Source: Pinus tabuliformis (lineage: Eukaryota; Streptophyta; Pinopsida; Pinales; Pinaceae). From it: DNA of 64,000 nucleotides. Under the pieces are notes generated by a model. The model did no database searches. It was not told where the DNA came from and saw nothing but the letters and a program-made list of their open reading frames with translations. Where the stretch lies: positions 732,566,300 to 732,630,299 of the forward strand of contig CM062812.1 in the NCBI GenBank assembly GCA_031772625.1, read 5' to 3'. Of the stretch, positions 1 to 11,257 are shown one piece after another. Position 1 is the stretch's first letter. Each line of letters opens with the position of its first letter. The position numbers and the translations under genes are program-made.

Positions 1-1150
1 AATTGAATACCTAATGAAGAGAAAGGTCTAGTATACATGTGATTGGGTTATGGTGCATAGCTGGATCTGAATCGAGGATGAACCTGATCGCTTGATGAAG
101 GATAAGTTCTATTGATGGGTCAAGATCTTAAGGCTTGAAGAGAAGTATCTTTGTGTGGTTTTGATCTTTTATCTAAATAATTGGTGCATGTTTTAATCTG
201 TAAATATGATGATCTAGGTATAAATGATGTCTAAATAATTGTGAAGGTCAATATCATCATTTACAGATATGTTCACAGGTTCATTATAGCACAGGTGCGT
301 ATACATGCTGGTTCAACATTTCAAAGTGCATATACGCATGTTTGCCTTCATACAAGTGTGTATGCACGTAGATTCATCACATTGAAGTAGCGTACACATC
401 ATAAAATATTCTTTAGCTACTTCTGATTGATGTCGCAGTGTTCTGGGTTTTGGCTTGGATTCTAGTTACTGTTACTATATTCTAGTTACAACATTCAGAG
501 AAGTGATTGTTTGATTCAGTTTTTTGGTTGGTGCAAAGGAGATTGGTTGATGCAAATATATACATTTGATTGATGTTATTGATGGATCCAGTCTGAAAAT
601 TTATGAAACGTGGTCCTTGGAAGAAAATAGAAGGTTGTAGCCTTCTGTAGGTCAGCACCTATGTACTAGTACATCAGCTAGTACAAGACCTAGGGGGTTG
701 TAGCTCCCTTTCAGGAGAAGCTGGAGAACGAGAGAAGGTTGTAGCCTTCTGTAAGTAGAAGCATGCATACTGGTATAAGATTGCACTAGTACAAAATATT
801 GTAAAAAGAAGTTTCTTATTAAAAGAAAGATAGAGATGATTTCAGCAGGTGGTTTTCACCTACATTGGGTTTGCACCTTATATCTTGTGTTCATGTGTGT
901 GACTTTCTATTCTATTTTTATTACTCTTGGTCAATATTTATATGGTTCTGATGCACAGATTAAATATCAACTTATGAAGAATTAACTAAATTATAAGTTT
1001 ATAGGGTATATTCTAGTTTCCTTATATACAGTTGCGAATATATGCAAGTTTCATTAACTGTAGTAGTGTATATGAATCAGAATATGGAAATGAAATATTA
1101 TTGACTTGCTAATACTAATTCACCCCCCCCTCTCACTATTATTTCCAACA
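1..1150 (+). repeat. E1 left LTR (3' part)
   Basis: This segment matches the right LTR from 7233 to 8190 and then 19634-19823. It ends in ...tttccaaca directly before the primer-binding site. The two LTRs differ by frequent substitutions, by eye roughly 8-10 percent, so the insertion is not recent. The U5 part contains a C-rich run just before the end. Confidence 0.9.
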
Positions 1151-1152
1151 AT

Positions 1153-1164
1153 TGGTATCAGAGC
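1153..1164 (+). promoter_or_regulatory. E1 primer-binding site
   Basis: The sequence tggtatcagagc follows the LTR by two bases. It is complementary to the 3' end of plant initiator methionine tRNA, the usual primer for copia minus-strand synthesis. Confidence 0.88.
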
Positions 1165-1186
1165 AGGTCCTTCAGAAGAAGCTTGA

Positions 1187-2978
1187 TTGCTTCAAGGAAG
1201 ATCTATCATCAAGAGTACCTATGAAAGAGAGGGATCCATTAGACCACCAATCTTTGGTGGGAGAAACTTCATCTATTGGAAGGTAAGAACCATAGCCTAT
1301 ATTCAATCTCTTGGAACAGATGTTTGGGAAATCGTGGAAGGAGGATACACATTTCCATCAGCAATTCCTATAGATATGGCAGGTAAAAAGCAGTATGAAA
1401 CAAATGCCAAGGTTGTCAATACATTATTGGGGAGTCTGTCACAATCAGAATTTGACAAGGTTATGTAGCTCAAAACCGCCAAATAAATATGGGACAATAT
1501 CGTTCTAAGCTATGAAGGAGACAATAAGGTAAAACATGCAAAACTACAATCTCTCATAATTCAATATGAAACTCTCAAAATGCACAATGATGAAAGTACA
1601 ACTAATTACTTCTTACGTATAGATGAGATTGTTAATCACATGAAAAACTTGGAGGAAGAGATAAAATAAGTTACTGTAGTTGAAAAGGTTTTAGGATTCT
1701 TGTCTTCTCAGTTTGAATCAAAAGTTTATGCCATAGGGGAAAAGCAGAATCTTCAAAGTATTACTATGACACAACTACACAGAATCCTAACTGCTTTCGA
1801 AATGAGGAAAGGGGGTTAATCAGATATGAGAGAAGCAACATTCAAAGCCTCAGGAAGAGAAGAACTCAATGGATCAGGACATATTTCAGAAGGAGAGGAA
1901 GAAGCAAACTTTGTCAAGAACCTTCGACGGGGTTCTAAAAGATTCAAAGGTAAGCTACCTTTCAAATGCTTTGCTTGTGGAAGAGTCGGTCATTATGCGA
2001 CCAAATGTCCTCATAGAGATAAGCTTGATAAAGGTAAGGAATCAGCAAAATGGAATAGAAAATAGAATGTAAGTAAGAAGAGCTATTATACGCATGAAGA
2101 TAGCGATGGTTTATCAAATAGTGATGAAGATGAACATGGTAATGACTATAGACTTCTAATGGTTTTTGAAGATGATGATTTCTTGGATGCTTTAGATGGA
2201 GATGGCCTTTATGAAGAAATTTCTAAACTTAAAATCTGTTTAGAAGAAAAGAATATGATTATAGATACTCTGACATTCCAACTTGCTGAAAGGGAAAAAC
2301 ACAATGAAAAATTAGAATCTGAAATTGTGGGTCTAAGAAAAGATATTGAGAAAACAAAAGCTCTCAATCTCCGATTTGCTAAAGGATCAGAAACTTTAGA
2401 TGAAATTATCAAAGTGCAGCGTTCTCCTCTGATAAAGACAGGTCTTCAATATACTGAAGCACAAAACCCATCAAACTCTAAAAGCTATCTTGATGCAGCA
2501 AGGAGAAGTGAACAGTTTGACAATCGTTAGCAAAGGAATAAATCAGATCACCAGGTAAATCAGGTTCAATCTACTTCAAGGATGAACAGAAGATACAACC
2601 AATCTTAGGTAAATCATACCCAATTTGCTTCAAGAATGAATGTCAATGGAAACTACAATCACCAGGTCAGTAGGTTCGATAATCGTAGGAATTTATTTAA
2701 TGGCCAATGTTTTTCATGTCATAACTTTTGGACACAAAGGTGCTCAATGTGTTGCTTACAAGACAATCATGACTAGAGAAGCACAAAATCAAAGGAATGT
2801 GGCTGGGATCATGAAAAGGACCTACAATAACTTTTCTTCTCTTGAAAATGAAATAGAATGCTCTATCTGTAACAACTTCAGTCATGAAGATTCTGAATGC
2901 AGGAGTAAATTTGAGCAAACATCTCAGAAGGAGCAAACTTCATTAGGTCCCAAAACATGGAGAAATAAAGAACCGTAA
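1187..2978 (+). pseudogene. E1 gag, broken
   Basis: One reading path gives a copia gag: an N-terminal region with FGGRNFIYWKVR, the central UBN2-type gag region, a first CCHC knuckle (CFACGRVGHYATKC, about 1967-2008), an acidic stretch and a coiled coil (about 2160-2420). The motif SETLDEIIKVQRS follows, then a second knuckle (CFSCHNFGHKGAQC, about 2707-2748) and a third (CSICNNFSHEDSEC, about 2860-2901). Gag packages the element RNA into virus-like particles. Several in-frame TAG or TAA codons break it, for example after FDKVM and after WNRK. No convincing ATG start remains. The extended multi-knuckle gag resembles Sireviruses. Confidence 0.85.
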
Positions 2979-5900
2979 ATAGAAAGATGTGGTATAGCCT
3001 TGTATGTAGAAGGAAAAGAGAATTAGTGGTGCATCGACAGTGGATGTTCGAAAGACATGACAGGTGATAAAGAAAAACTTTAGCCATATAATGCCTTAGA
3101 AAAGTAAAAGAAGTTCTCATTTGGAAATGACACTCCTGCAGTCATAAAAGGTAAAGGCTCTGTTCTCTTAAAATAAAAGGTTAAAGCTGGGAATGTTATG
3201 TATGTTGATGGTCTAAAGCATAATCTATTGAGTGTCAGTCAAATGTATGATCAAGGAAATGTGGTAGTATTTCGATCAAATGGATGTGTTGTTCGTGAGC
3301 TTGATATTGGAGAAATAGTGACCAAAGGTATAAGAACTCCAAATAACCTATACATACTCAAGGGAGGAAAAAAACAGTGCTACCTAAGCAAAAATGATGA
3401 ATAGTGGCTATGGCATAGAAGATTGGGGCATCTAAGATTCTCTCATATAAGAAAAGCATGCAGATACAGTGTTGTTCGTGATCTTCTATATATCATCATT
3501 CCATAAAATACAATATGCAAATCATGTCAATTTGGTAAGCAAACCAGAGCTCATTTCCCTGAGAAGGAAGGATCAGCTAGTAAGCCTCTTGAACTTGTTC
3601 ACACTGATTTATGTGGTCCACCCAAGGAAAAAGTCACCTCGTGGAGAAGAATACTTTATATAGTTCATTGACGACTTTTCCAGAATGTGTTGGATAGGAC
3701 TTCTAAAGAATAAAGATGAAGCATTTGAAAAGTTCAAAGCTTTCAAAGCATTGGTTGAAAATGAATCAGATCGCAAAATCAAATGCCTCAGGTCTGATCG
3801 AGGAGGGGAATTTACCTCAGATGAATTCTTCGACTTTTATGAAGAACATGGAATAAAAAAGGAATTCTCTACCACAAGGACTCCTCAACAAAATGGAGTG
3901 GTAGAAAGAATGAACAGAACTATTCAACATATGGCTCGTGCCATGCTAGATGAGTTTGGAACTCCTGCAACCTTATGCGGTGAAGCTGCATTTGCTGTCG
4001 TCATTATTCTGAACAAAAAAAACGTTTGGGTAAACAACACTCAAACTCCACATGAACTTTGGTATGGTAAGACTCCTACTGTAAAATACTTCAAAGTTTT
4101 TGGAAGAAAATGTTACATCAAAAGGACTGATGAAAACCTTAGCAAGTTTTAACCTGGAGCAGATGTAAACATTCTCCTTGGTTACTCTTCCCGAAGTAAA
4201 GGATATAAGTGTTATAATAACTTATAAAAATTGTTGAAAGTATTGATGTTATGGTTGATGAAGCAAGCAAAAATCCAAAGTAGGTAAAAACCGAAGATTA
4301 TGAAGAAGATGAGGATTATCCTTCCACATCAAATCAAACTAATTCTGAAGAAGAAACTAATGAAGCACCAAAAGAATAGATAACGGTAGAAGAAAAGACT
4401 CCATCCAAGTATGTGCAGAAAAATCATTCAAAGACTCAAATTTTGGAATAGAAAGAGGCAGGCATGCAGATAAGAAGAACTATTACAGAAGATTCAAGCT
4501 ATATAGCATTTCTTTCCACCATCGAACCTCAAAATGTACATGAAGCATGCAAAGATGAATGTTGGGTCAAGGCCATGAATGAAGAGCTTGAGCAAATTGA
4601 AAAGAACAATACTTGGGAATTAGTTTCTAGACATCATGATAAGAATATCATAGGAACCAAATGAATATTCAAAAACAAGCTAAATGAAATTGGAGAAGTT
4701 ATTAGAAATAAGGATAGACTTGTTTGTAAAGGATATGCTCAACAAGAAGGTATAGATTTTGAAGAAACATTTTCACCTATTGCTAGACTTGAAGCCATAA
4801 GAATGTTCCTAGCTCCTTCTAGCTTTTAGAACTTCAAAGTATACCAAATGGATGTAAAATCTGCCTTTCTTAATGGAGACTTATAAGAAGAAGTATATAT
4901 TGAGCAACCAGATGGATTCATCCTTAGAAATGATCCAAAACTTGTATGCAGACTCAGAAAGGCTCTATATGGTCTAAAACAAGCTCCAAGGCCCTGGTAT
5001 TATCGTCTTGACAAATACCTCCATCAACAAGGTTTTTCAAAAGGATCAGTTGATAGCAATCTATATACAAAGATTGACAATGATAAATTGCTAATACTTG
5101 TTGTGTGTGTTGATGATATCATTTTTGGTAGCAATGAAGAAGCCATGAGTAAAAAATTTGCTTTGGTAATGCAGAAATAATTTGAAATGTCCCTAGGTGA
5201 ACTCACATATTTTCTTGGTTTACAAGTTCAATAAAATAAAGATGGTATTTTTTTGTCACAAACCAAGTGTCTCAAGCAAATCTTGAAAAAATATGGCATG
5301 GAAGATTCTAAACCAGTATGTACACCTATGGTAACAGGATGCAGTCTCAGTTCAAATGAGGAATCAGCAGCAGTACATCAACGAACCTACAGATCCATGA
5401 TTGGCAGTCTCCTTTATCTAACAGTTACGTGACCATACATCATGCATGCAGTGGGAATAGTTGGAAGATTCCAAGAAAATCCAAAGGAATCACACCTTCA
5501 GGCAGTCAAAAGGATTTTCAAATATCTTCAAGAAGCACAGAACTTTGGTTTATGGTATCCTAGGGATACAGATCTTACACTTTATGCATATACAGATGCA
5601 AATTGGGATGGAAGTGTGGACGACAAAAAAAGCACTAGTGGTGATGTATTTTATATGGGTTCCAGATTAGTATCTTGGTTCAGCAAGAAACAAAGTTCCA
5701 TTGCATTATCTACAGTTGAAGCAGAATATGTGGTTGCTACATCTTGTTGCACACAACTCCTTTGGATTATGAAAACATTGCAAGACCTTCAGATCACATG
5801 TACTCCACCTATCTCCATTCTATGTGATAATACAAGTGAAATCATTATTTCAAAGAATCCAGTCATGCATTCCAAGACCAATCACATACCTATCAAATAT

Positions 5901-6023
5901 CATTTTCTCCATGAACAAGTGCTTGAACAAAAGTTCAAATTGGAGTATGTTCCCTCCAAAGAACAGGTTGCTAATATATTCACCAAGCCACTGCCCAGAG
6001 AGACATTTGAATATCTCATATAG
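2979..6023 (+). pseudogene. E1 pol: protease, integrase, RT, RNase H, broken
   Basis: The domains run in copia order. Protease has WCIDSGCSKHM near 3026, with the catalytic D-S-G intact. The pre-integrase zinc region has WLWHRRLGHL near 3406. Integrase (3500-4400) has FIDDFSR, SDRGGEF and TPQQNGVVERMN, covering the D, D and E catalytic positions. RT (4460-5400) has the [17 protein letters not shown] block and the AFLNGD and LYGLKQAPR motifs. Its active-site block near 5097 reads VCVDDIIFG, so the usual YVDD tyrosine is replaced by C. RNase H (5440-6023) has TDANWDGS and LSTVEAEY. About 15 stops and a few frame changes inactivate it. Most stops sit where CAA, CAG or CGA would be expected. Confidence 0.88.
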
Positions 6024-6769
6024 AATATGGGAGTAGTTGATGCATCATCTTGCTATTGAAACTTATCTGTTTCAGAGAAAAGTCGTTGTTCATGAGTTTC
6101 ATGAACCATATCTGCGTACATACACCGGTTCCTGTAGATACAGTTGTGTATATGATGGTTTGAAGAAAAATGGTGGGCCAGTCTCAGGATGAAAAGGGTC
6201 TGATATGGGTCTGACAGTGATCATCTGGCACAGGTTCAGTGGAAGCATATACTTATAATAATGCATTGTTGGCATTATCTTAGAAGATCTTGGTACAAAT
6301 TCACAATTGTTTTGTTTCAAGTGGAACAGGTTTAGGGGGAGATCATGGTTGCTGGTTTGGATGGTGATTGACAGCTGCTGCTGATGATAGTTGCTAATGA
6401 CTATCAAGGTATTATTTTAGATATTTGGTCTCTATGTCTTGTATATCTTTTATTATCAAGGTTATGTAACAACCTATTTTGTTTCCCCACTATGCATGGT
6501 ATGGATGATGTAATTTTCTTATTCTGTCATGTATAAACATTTGGTATATCCCCACTTGGTTGGGTGGATGAGTCAATATTGGTATATCCCCACTTGGTTG
6601 GGAGATGGATGTATGTATGAGTCTTTGGTGATAGGAAGGTCATTTACGATGTATAGAGTCATGTTCTTCTTGTAGAACATCTTTCTGCAGACCTTGCTTA
6701 CAGTCATGGGGAGCATGGATAGCACAATTCAGCATGTACTCAGGGGGAGCATAACCCTTCGCCCTTGAT
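6024..6769 (+). other. E1 untranslated region between pol and PPT
   Basis: This stretch has no supported gene. It contains a piece (6230-6300, acaggttcagtggaagcata...) that recurs at about 22258-22320 in E2, showing that E1 and E2 share a related 3' leader. It also holds a near repeat of ggtatatccccacttggttggg at about 6543 and 6580. A long noncoding region after pol is common in Sirevirus-like elements. Confidence 0.6.
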
Positions 6770-6819
6770 GAAAAGGGGGAGAGTGACTTGGGGTTGCCAT
6801 CAAGTCCAAAATGGGAGAT
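6769..6819 (+). promoter_or_regulatory. E1 polypurine tracts
   Basis: Two purine-rich tracts, gatgaaaagggggagag (from about 6768) and ccaaaatgggagat (ending 6819), precede the 3' LTR, with a third purine stretch near 6741. The last one abuts the LTR start tgttggcatt. The arrangement of a gatg-purine tract, then a catcaagtcc-purine tract, is repeated in E2 and in degraded form in E3. Confidence 0.8.
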
Positions 6820-7041
6820 TGTTGGCATTATGACATAGATTTGGTGCTATGACACAGATCTTGTCCTTGATAGCAACTCTCATAGATGACAGATCACAGT
6901 TTAGGCTCACAGAATGAAGAAAGAAAGGTATACACAAGTTCCCATTGACAAAACCACGTGTACACACAGGTTCGCAAACCAAAAGGTACATATAGCGTAC
7001 ACACGCACTTTAATGAAAAGAAATGCGCATACATGTTGAAA

Positions 7042-7182
7042 AACTTGGTTTTGGACCATGGAATTTGGTCCATGGTATTGTGATCCATGGTATTAGTCCA
7101 AGGTATCTTGTCTGAACTACTGACCCCAGGTATTTGGTCCAAGGTATTGAGTCTAAGTGGTTTTGGACCATGGTATTGAGTA
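7042..7182 (+). repeat. CCATGGTATT-type short repeats in E1 U3
   Basis: About eight degenerate copies of ggtcca(t/a)ggtatt lie in both orientations within 140 bp, including near-palindromes centred on CCATGG. They lie just upstream of the presumed TATA box. The same ccatggtatt word occurs in the E2 LTR at about 23810-23840. They may be binding sites, or slippage products. Confidence 0.65.
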
Positions 7183-7193
7183 AGGCCTAAGAC

Positions 7194-7200
7194 TATAAAG
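7194..7200 (+). promoter_or_regulatory. Probable TATA box of E1 LTR
   Basis: The sequence tataaag lies about 375 bp into the LTR, after the CCATGG-rich stretch, a suitable place for the U3/R boundary. No start site evidence is available. Confidence 0.5.
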
Positions 7201-8142
7201 GAGGAGAAGATCGTTAGGTAAGGGCACTCAGGAATTGAATATCTAATGAAGAGCAAGATTTAGTATACAGGTGATTGGGTTATGGTGCACAGCTGGATTT
7301 GAATCAAGGATGAACCTGAGTGCTTGATGAAGGATAGGTTCTATTGATGGGTCAAGATCTTAAGGCTTGAAGAGGTATCTTTGTGTGGTTTTGATCTTTT
7401 ATCTGAATAATTGGCACATGTCATAATCTGTAAATATGATGATCTGGGTATAACTGATATCCGAATAATTGTAAAGGTTAAAATCATCATTTACAAATAT
7501 GTACGTAGGTTCATTATAGCAAAGGCACGTATACACGCTAGTTCGGCATTTCAAAGTGCATATACGCAAGTTTTCCTTGATACAAGTGTGTATGCATGCA
7601 GGTTCGTCACATTGAAGTAACGTACACCTCACAAATATGCTTTAGCTACTTCTGATTGCTGTTGTAGTGTTCAGGGTTCTGGCTTGGGTTCTAGTTACTG
7701 TTACTATATTCTGGTTACAACATTCATAGAAGTGATTGTTTAATTCAGTTTTTTGGTTGGTGCAAAGGAGATTCATTGATGGAGATCTATTTGACGTTTG
7801 ATTGATGTTATTAATGGATTTAGTTTTGAAATTTATGGAATGCGGTCCCTGGAAGAAAAGAGAAGGTTGTGGCCTTTTGTAGGTCAGCACCTACGTACTT
7901 GTACATCAGCTAGTACAAGAGCTAGGGGATTGTAGCTCCCTTCTAGGAGAAGCTGGAGAATGAGAGAAGGTTATAGCCTTCTGCACATAGAAGCCTGTGC
8001 ACTGGTATAAGACTACACCATTACAAAATATTGTAAAAAGGAGTTTCTTATTAAAAGAAAGATAGAGACAATTGCAGTAGGTGGTTTTCGCCCACATTGG
8101 GTTTCCACCTTATATCTTGTGTTCATGTGTGTGACTATATAT

Positions 8143-8190
8143 TCTATTTTTACTGCTCCTAGTTACTATTTATACAGTTTTGATGCATAG
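8143..8190 (+). repeat. 48-bp direct repeat, left copy
   Basis: This LTR segment is present again at 19586-19633 without visible mismatch. The two copies bracket the 11.4 kb foreign block. It is far longer than a retrotransposon or DNA-transposon target duplication. Confidence 0.9.
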
Positions 8191-8977
8191 GTTATGTTTA
8201 ACTAATTGCAAGCAACTTAACATGGTATTCTTAACATTTTGTTTTAGATGGCTGAAGCTTGTGTATCTAAACTGATACTTCAATTCTATTGTTTATTTTA
8301 TAAATGTTTAGATATTTAACATTTCTGCTGCTTGTCTTGAATTACCTTGATAAGCTATGGCCCCCGAAATATTTGGATGATATTCTATCCGGGGATTTAT
8401 GATATTTGTTTGTAAGATTCTTGTTGTTGGTCACTGCTTGCAGAGCTTGGGTTTACTGGTGGAAAGTCAAAGGCAGTATATGGAAGAGGTGGCCATCAAG
8501 GCACAATAATTGTAAAATTCTCTCCCTCTTCTGCTGGTTTACAAGAGGCAGAGCAGCTAATCAAATATTTTTAAAGTAAAAATCATGGGCGGAAAGATTG
8601 GCTATGAGTTCATTCTTCAACTGTGAATCAAGAAAATGGTGAAGAGAATCCAGAGTTAGTAGAGACTGATGAAAAAACTAAGCTGAAAAAGAGGGTACTG
8701 TATGGCTATCTTGCAATAGTTGGGGACTTGGAGAAACTTGACATTGATACTAGAAAAATGGCTTTAGTAAAAATCAAGAAAGATATAGATGCTACAGCAG
8801 ATGGGCAGGTCTAAGATGGCATTTCTTTGATTTTAACATGAATAATATAATTGCCTTCACAGTGGTTTACTTAGATGTCAAGATTAGGTAGAATTTGTGG
8901 TCATGTATGGCATCTTTTTCGGTTATGGTTTATAAGGTTTAGTGATTCAAAGTGACAGACTTATTCGGTCTTGTAGC
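8191..8977 (+). repeat. 787-bp segmental duplication, copy 1
   Basis: It is near-identical to 10471-11257 at a constant offset of 2280 with no indels seen. It begins exactly at the insertion junction and ends at ttgtagc. The few differences include a taa here versus gaa in copy 2. Confidence 0.93.
8444..8808 (+). pseudogene. SGS3-like XS-domain exon, copy 1
   Basis: An acceptor (ttgcag, ending 8443) opens an exon that reads LGFTGGKSKAVYGRGGHQG, followed by EAEQLIKYF and, later, RVLYGYLAIVGDLEKLD, and closes at a gt donor at 8809. These blocks match the XS domain and the following segment of the SGS3 family, RNA-binding proteins that stabilise dsRNA precursors in trans-acting siRNA production. 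Two in-frame stops (TAA after KYF, TGA after DWL) break this copy. Flanking intron is included, so it is a genomic fragment. An FDM/IDN2-type XS protein is the main alternative. Confidence 0.65.
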
Positions 8978-10470
8978 CATTGGTGGGTCAGTTTCGTCTA
9001 TTACTCAAAGTAGCAAATAAAAATTCTTGTAAGTGGCCAGGGCGGAGGTTCCAAGCCATGTCAAGAACATGAAAACCCAATAAGCATGGAGTTCTATTTG
9101 GGCCTTGAGCTTCACAGGTTCAAACCAAAATTAATGTAAAGATGTAATATTATTATCGACTGCCAAAATCAAAGTGCAGTGCTTGTATTTATCAAATTGC
9201 GCTTGTGTTGCTATCAACGCAATCACAGCATTAAGCATGGATTTATGGTTTCTAATATGGATTGTAACTCTTTTTATTGGATATCATTCAGTGCTATCAT
9301 TTTCTAATACTGATATTTTTGAAGTTGCAGGTAGAAGCACATAGTTTGTAGGCTAAGGCTTCAGTAAACAGGAAAAATAATTTTAATTAGGATGTCCGAC
9401 AGTGGTTATTACAGGGGATTTTCAGTTCCCATAGTATTAGCCCTCGCTGTTTTTTTTTAATAAATAATCTTTTGTTGTAAAGCAGCTTCTGGCAATCTCT
9501 AAATATACATGTCTTCAAGTAGGCTTTAAGGCTTTCACTTCACCCTCTGTTAAAGGTAGTATACTTCATTTTAAGAGATAACTTAGATTCTGTGCTCAGC
9601 GTCCTTCAGCTTAATTCTCAGAAGACTTTTGAATGAACTAGCAACACTGTGGTGGGTGCCTTGTATTGATAATTGAGAGGGAGGGGTTTGGGTTTTGGGC
9701 TTTGGCATTGTGAAGATATTCACAATTGATGATGGCAGTGTGCTTTAATATTATCTCCTATGTTCTGTGAAACTTAGTGACTGCTGCAAACTATGGATTT
9801 TAGGTAGGATTGCTTGATGACCATCGTCTATGACTCTCTAATTTGATTGGAGGATGTGTCAGGATGGGTTTAAAAGCATTCAGTTTACCATTTGTCTATT
9901 ACCCAAATTGCTAGTACATCTAATGTTAAGATGTATTGGTCCAATTGGGGATTCATCCTCTGTTGAAGGTAGCATACTTCATTTGAAGAGAGTAGAGAAG
10001 TTAGATTCTGTGCACAATATCTGTTGGCTTCAATCTCAGAGGACTTTGAAGGAACTAGCAACACTGTGGTATGTGGTTCAGGAGGATATTACATAGATTG
10101 ATGAGGATTAATGTCTGTAGCTTTGGTGTAGTGCTTGGTAGGGTTCATCAACATATTTGTGAAGAGCCATAGGACTGATAATGACAGTATTGGTGGCACT
10201 GATCAGTTTAATGTTTGTAATGTGCACACATTGATTATATATGTGTTACAGATGTTATATTTGTTCTTTCAACTTGTTTCCATGTTCCTCAACTCCCCGT
10301 CTTACAATTCAGATTGTTTACTATTTAATCATTGCTTTATTTCCTCTGGTCAAAGCTGGACAACTTAAGGTTTGAATGTTGAATGTTTGTAGAGAGTTCA
10401 GTGTTTTGGGCATTGAAGTGGAAGGTTTTCTCCTTTGGCTTTTAAGCCTCAATAGATCTATATAGGCCTG
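8978..10470. other. Unassigned DNA between the duplicated SGS3-like segments
   Basis: I recognise no gene here. The stretch contains an imperfect internal duplication: about 9541-9660 and 9948-10075 share words such as cctctgtt(a/g)aaggtag, cttagattctgtgc and gaactagcaacactgtggt. A short open frame over the second copy (9854-10096) has no recognisable family. It may be intron or flank dragged along with the gene fragments. Confidence 0.55.
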
Positions 10471-11257
10471 GTTATGTTTAACTAATTGCAAGCAACTTAA
10501 CATGGTATTCTTAACATTTTGTTTTAGATGGCTGAAGCTTGTGTATCTAAACTGATACTTCAATTCTATTGTTTATTTTATAAATGTTTAGATATTTAAC
10601 ATTTCTGCTGCTTGTCTTGAATTACCTTGATAAGCTATGGCCCCCGAAATATTTGGATGATATTCTATCCGAGGATTTATGATATTTGTTTGTAAGATTC
10701 TTGTTGTTGGTCACTGCTTGCAGAGCTTGGGTTTACTGGTGGAAATTCAAAGGCAGTATATGGAAGAGGTGGCCATCAAGGCACAATAATTGTAAAATTA
10801 TCTCCCTCTTCTGCTGGTTTACAAGAGGCAGAGCAGCTAATCAAATATTTTGAAAGTAAAAATCATGGGCGGAAAGATTGGCTATGAGTTCATTCTTCAA
10901 CTGTGAATCAAGAAAATGGTGAAGAGAATCCAGAGTTAGTAGAGACTGATGAAAAAACTAAGCTGAAAAAGAGGGTACTGTATGGCTATCTTGCAATAGT
11001 TGGGGACTTGGAGAAACTTGACATTGATACTAGAAAAAGGGCTTTAGTAAAAAGCAAGAAAGATATAGATGCTACAGCAGATGGGCAGGTCTAAGATGGC
11101 ATTTCTTTGATTTTAACATGAATAATATAATTGCCTTCACAGTGGTTTACTTAGATGTCAAGATTAGGTAGAATTTGTGGTCATGTATGGCATCTTTTTC
11201 GGTTATGGTTTATAAGGTTTAGTGATTCAAAGTGACAGACTTATTCGGTCTTGTAGC
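10471..11257 (+). repeat. 787-bp segmental duplication, copy 2
   Basis: It is the partner of 8191-8977. It keeps gaa (Glu) where copy 1 has taa, so at that site this copy is closer to the source gene. Confidence 0.93.
10724..11088 (+). pseudogene. SGS3-like XS-domain exon, copy 2
   Basis: This is the same exon as copy 1 with the same acceptor and donor. The frame now runs through KYFESKNHGRKDWL and has only one stop (TGA, where CGA would give R), shared with copy 1. The shared stop shows that the source was already mutated, or mutated after capture, before this duplication. Only the XS core and the segment up to the coiled coil are present; the zinc-finger N-terminus and coiled-coil C-terminus of the family are absent. 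Confidence 0.65.

Larger units (their letters stand above)
6820..8190 (+). repeat. E1 right LTR, first part
   Basis: It starts tgttggcatt directly after the purine tract. It aligns to the left LTR until 8190, where foreign DNA begins. The last 48 bp (8143-8190) recur at 19586-19633, on the far side of the insertion. With the second part the LTR is about 1.56 kb. Confidence 0.9.

Noticed and set aside
1187..6023. Reassignment of TAG/TAA to glutamine, suggested by many Q-to-stop positions
   Set aside because: The host gene fragments and the LINE use normal stops, and the pattern is confined to decayed transposons, so deamination is enough.
6099..7256. Minus-strand frames of 60-120 codons in the E1 leader and LTR
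   Set aside because: They cross the LTR boundary and the repeat cluster and show no family; by-products of low stop density.
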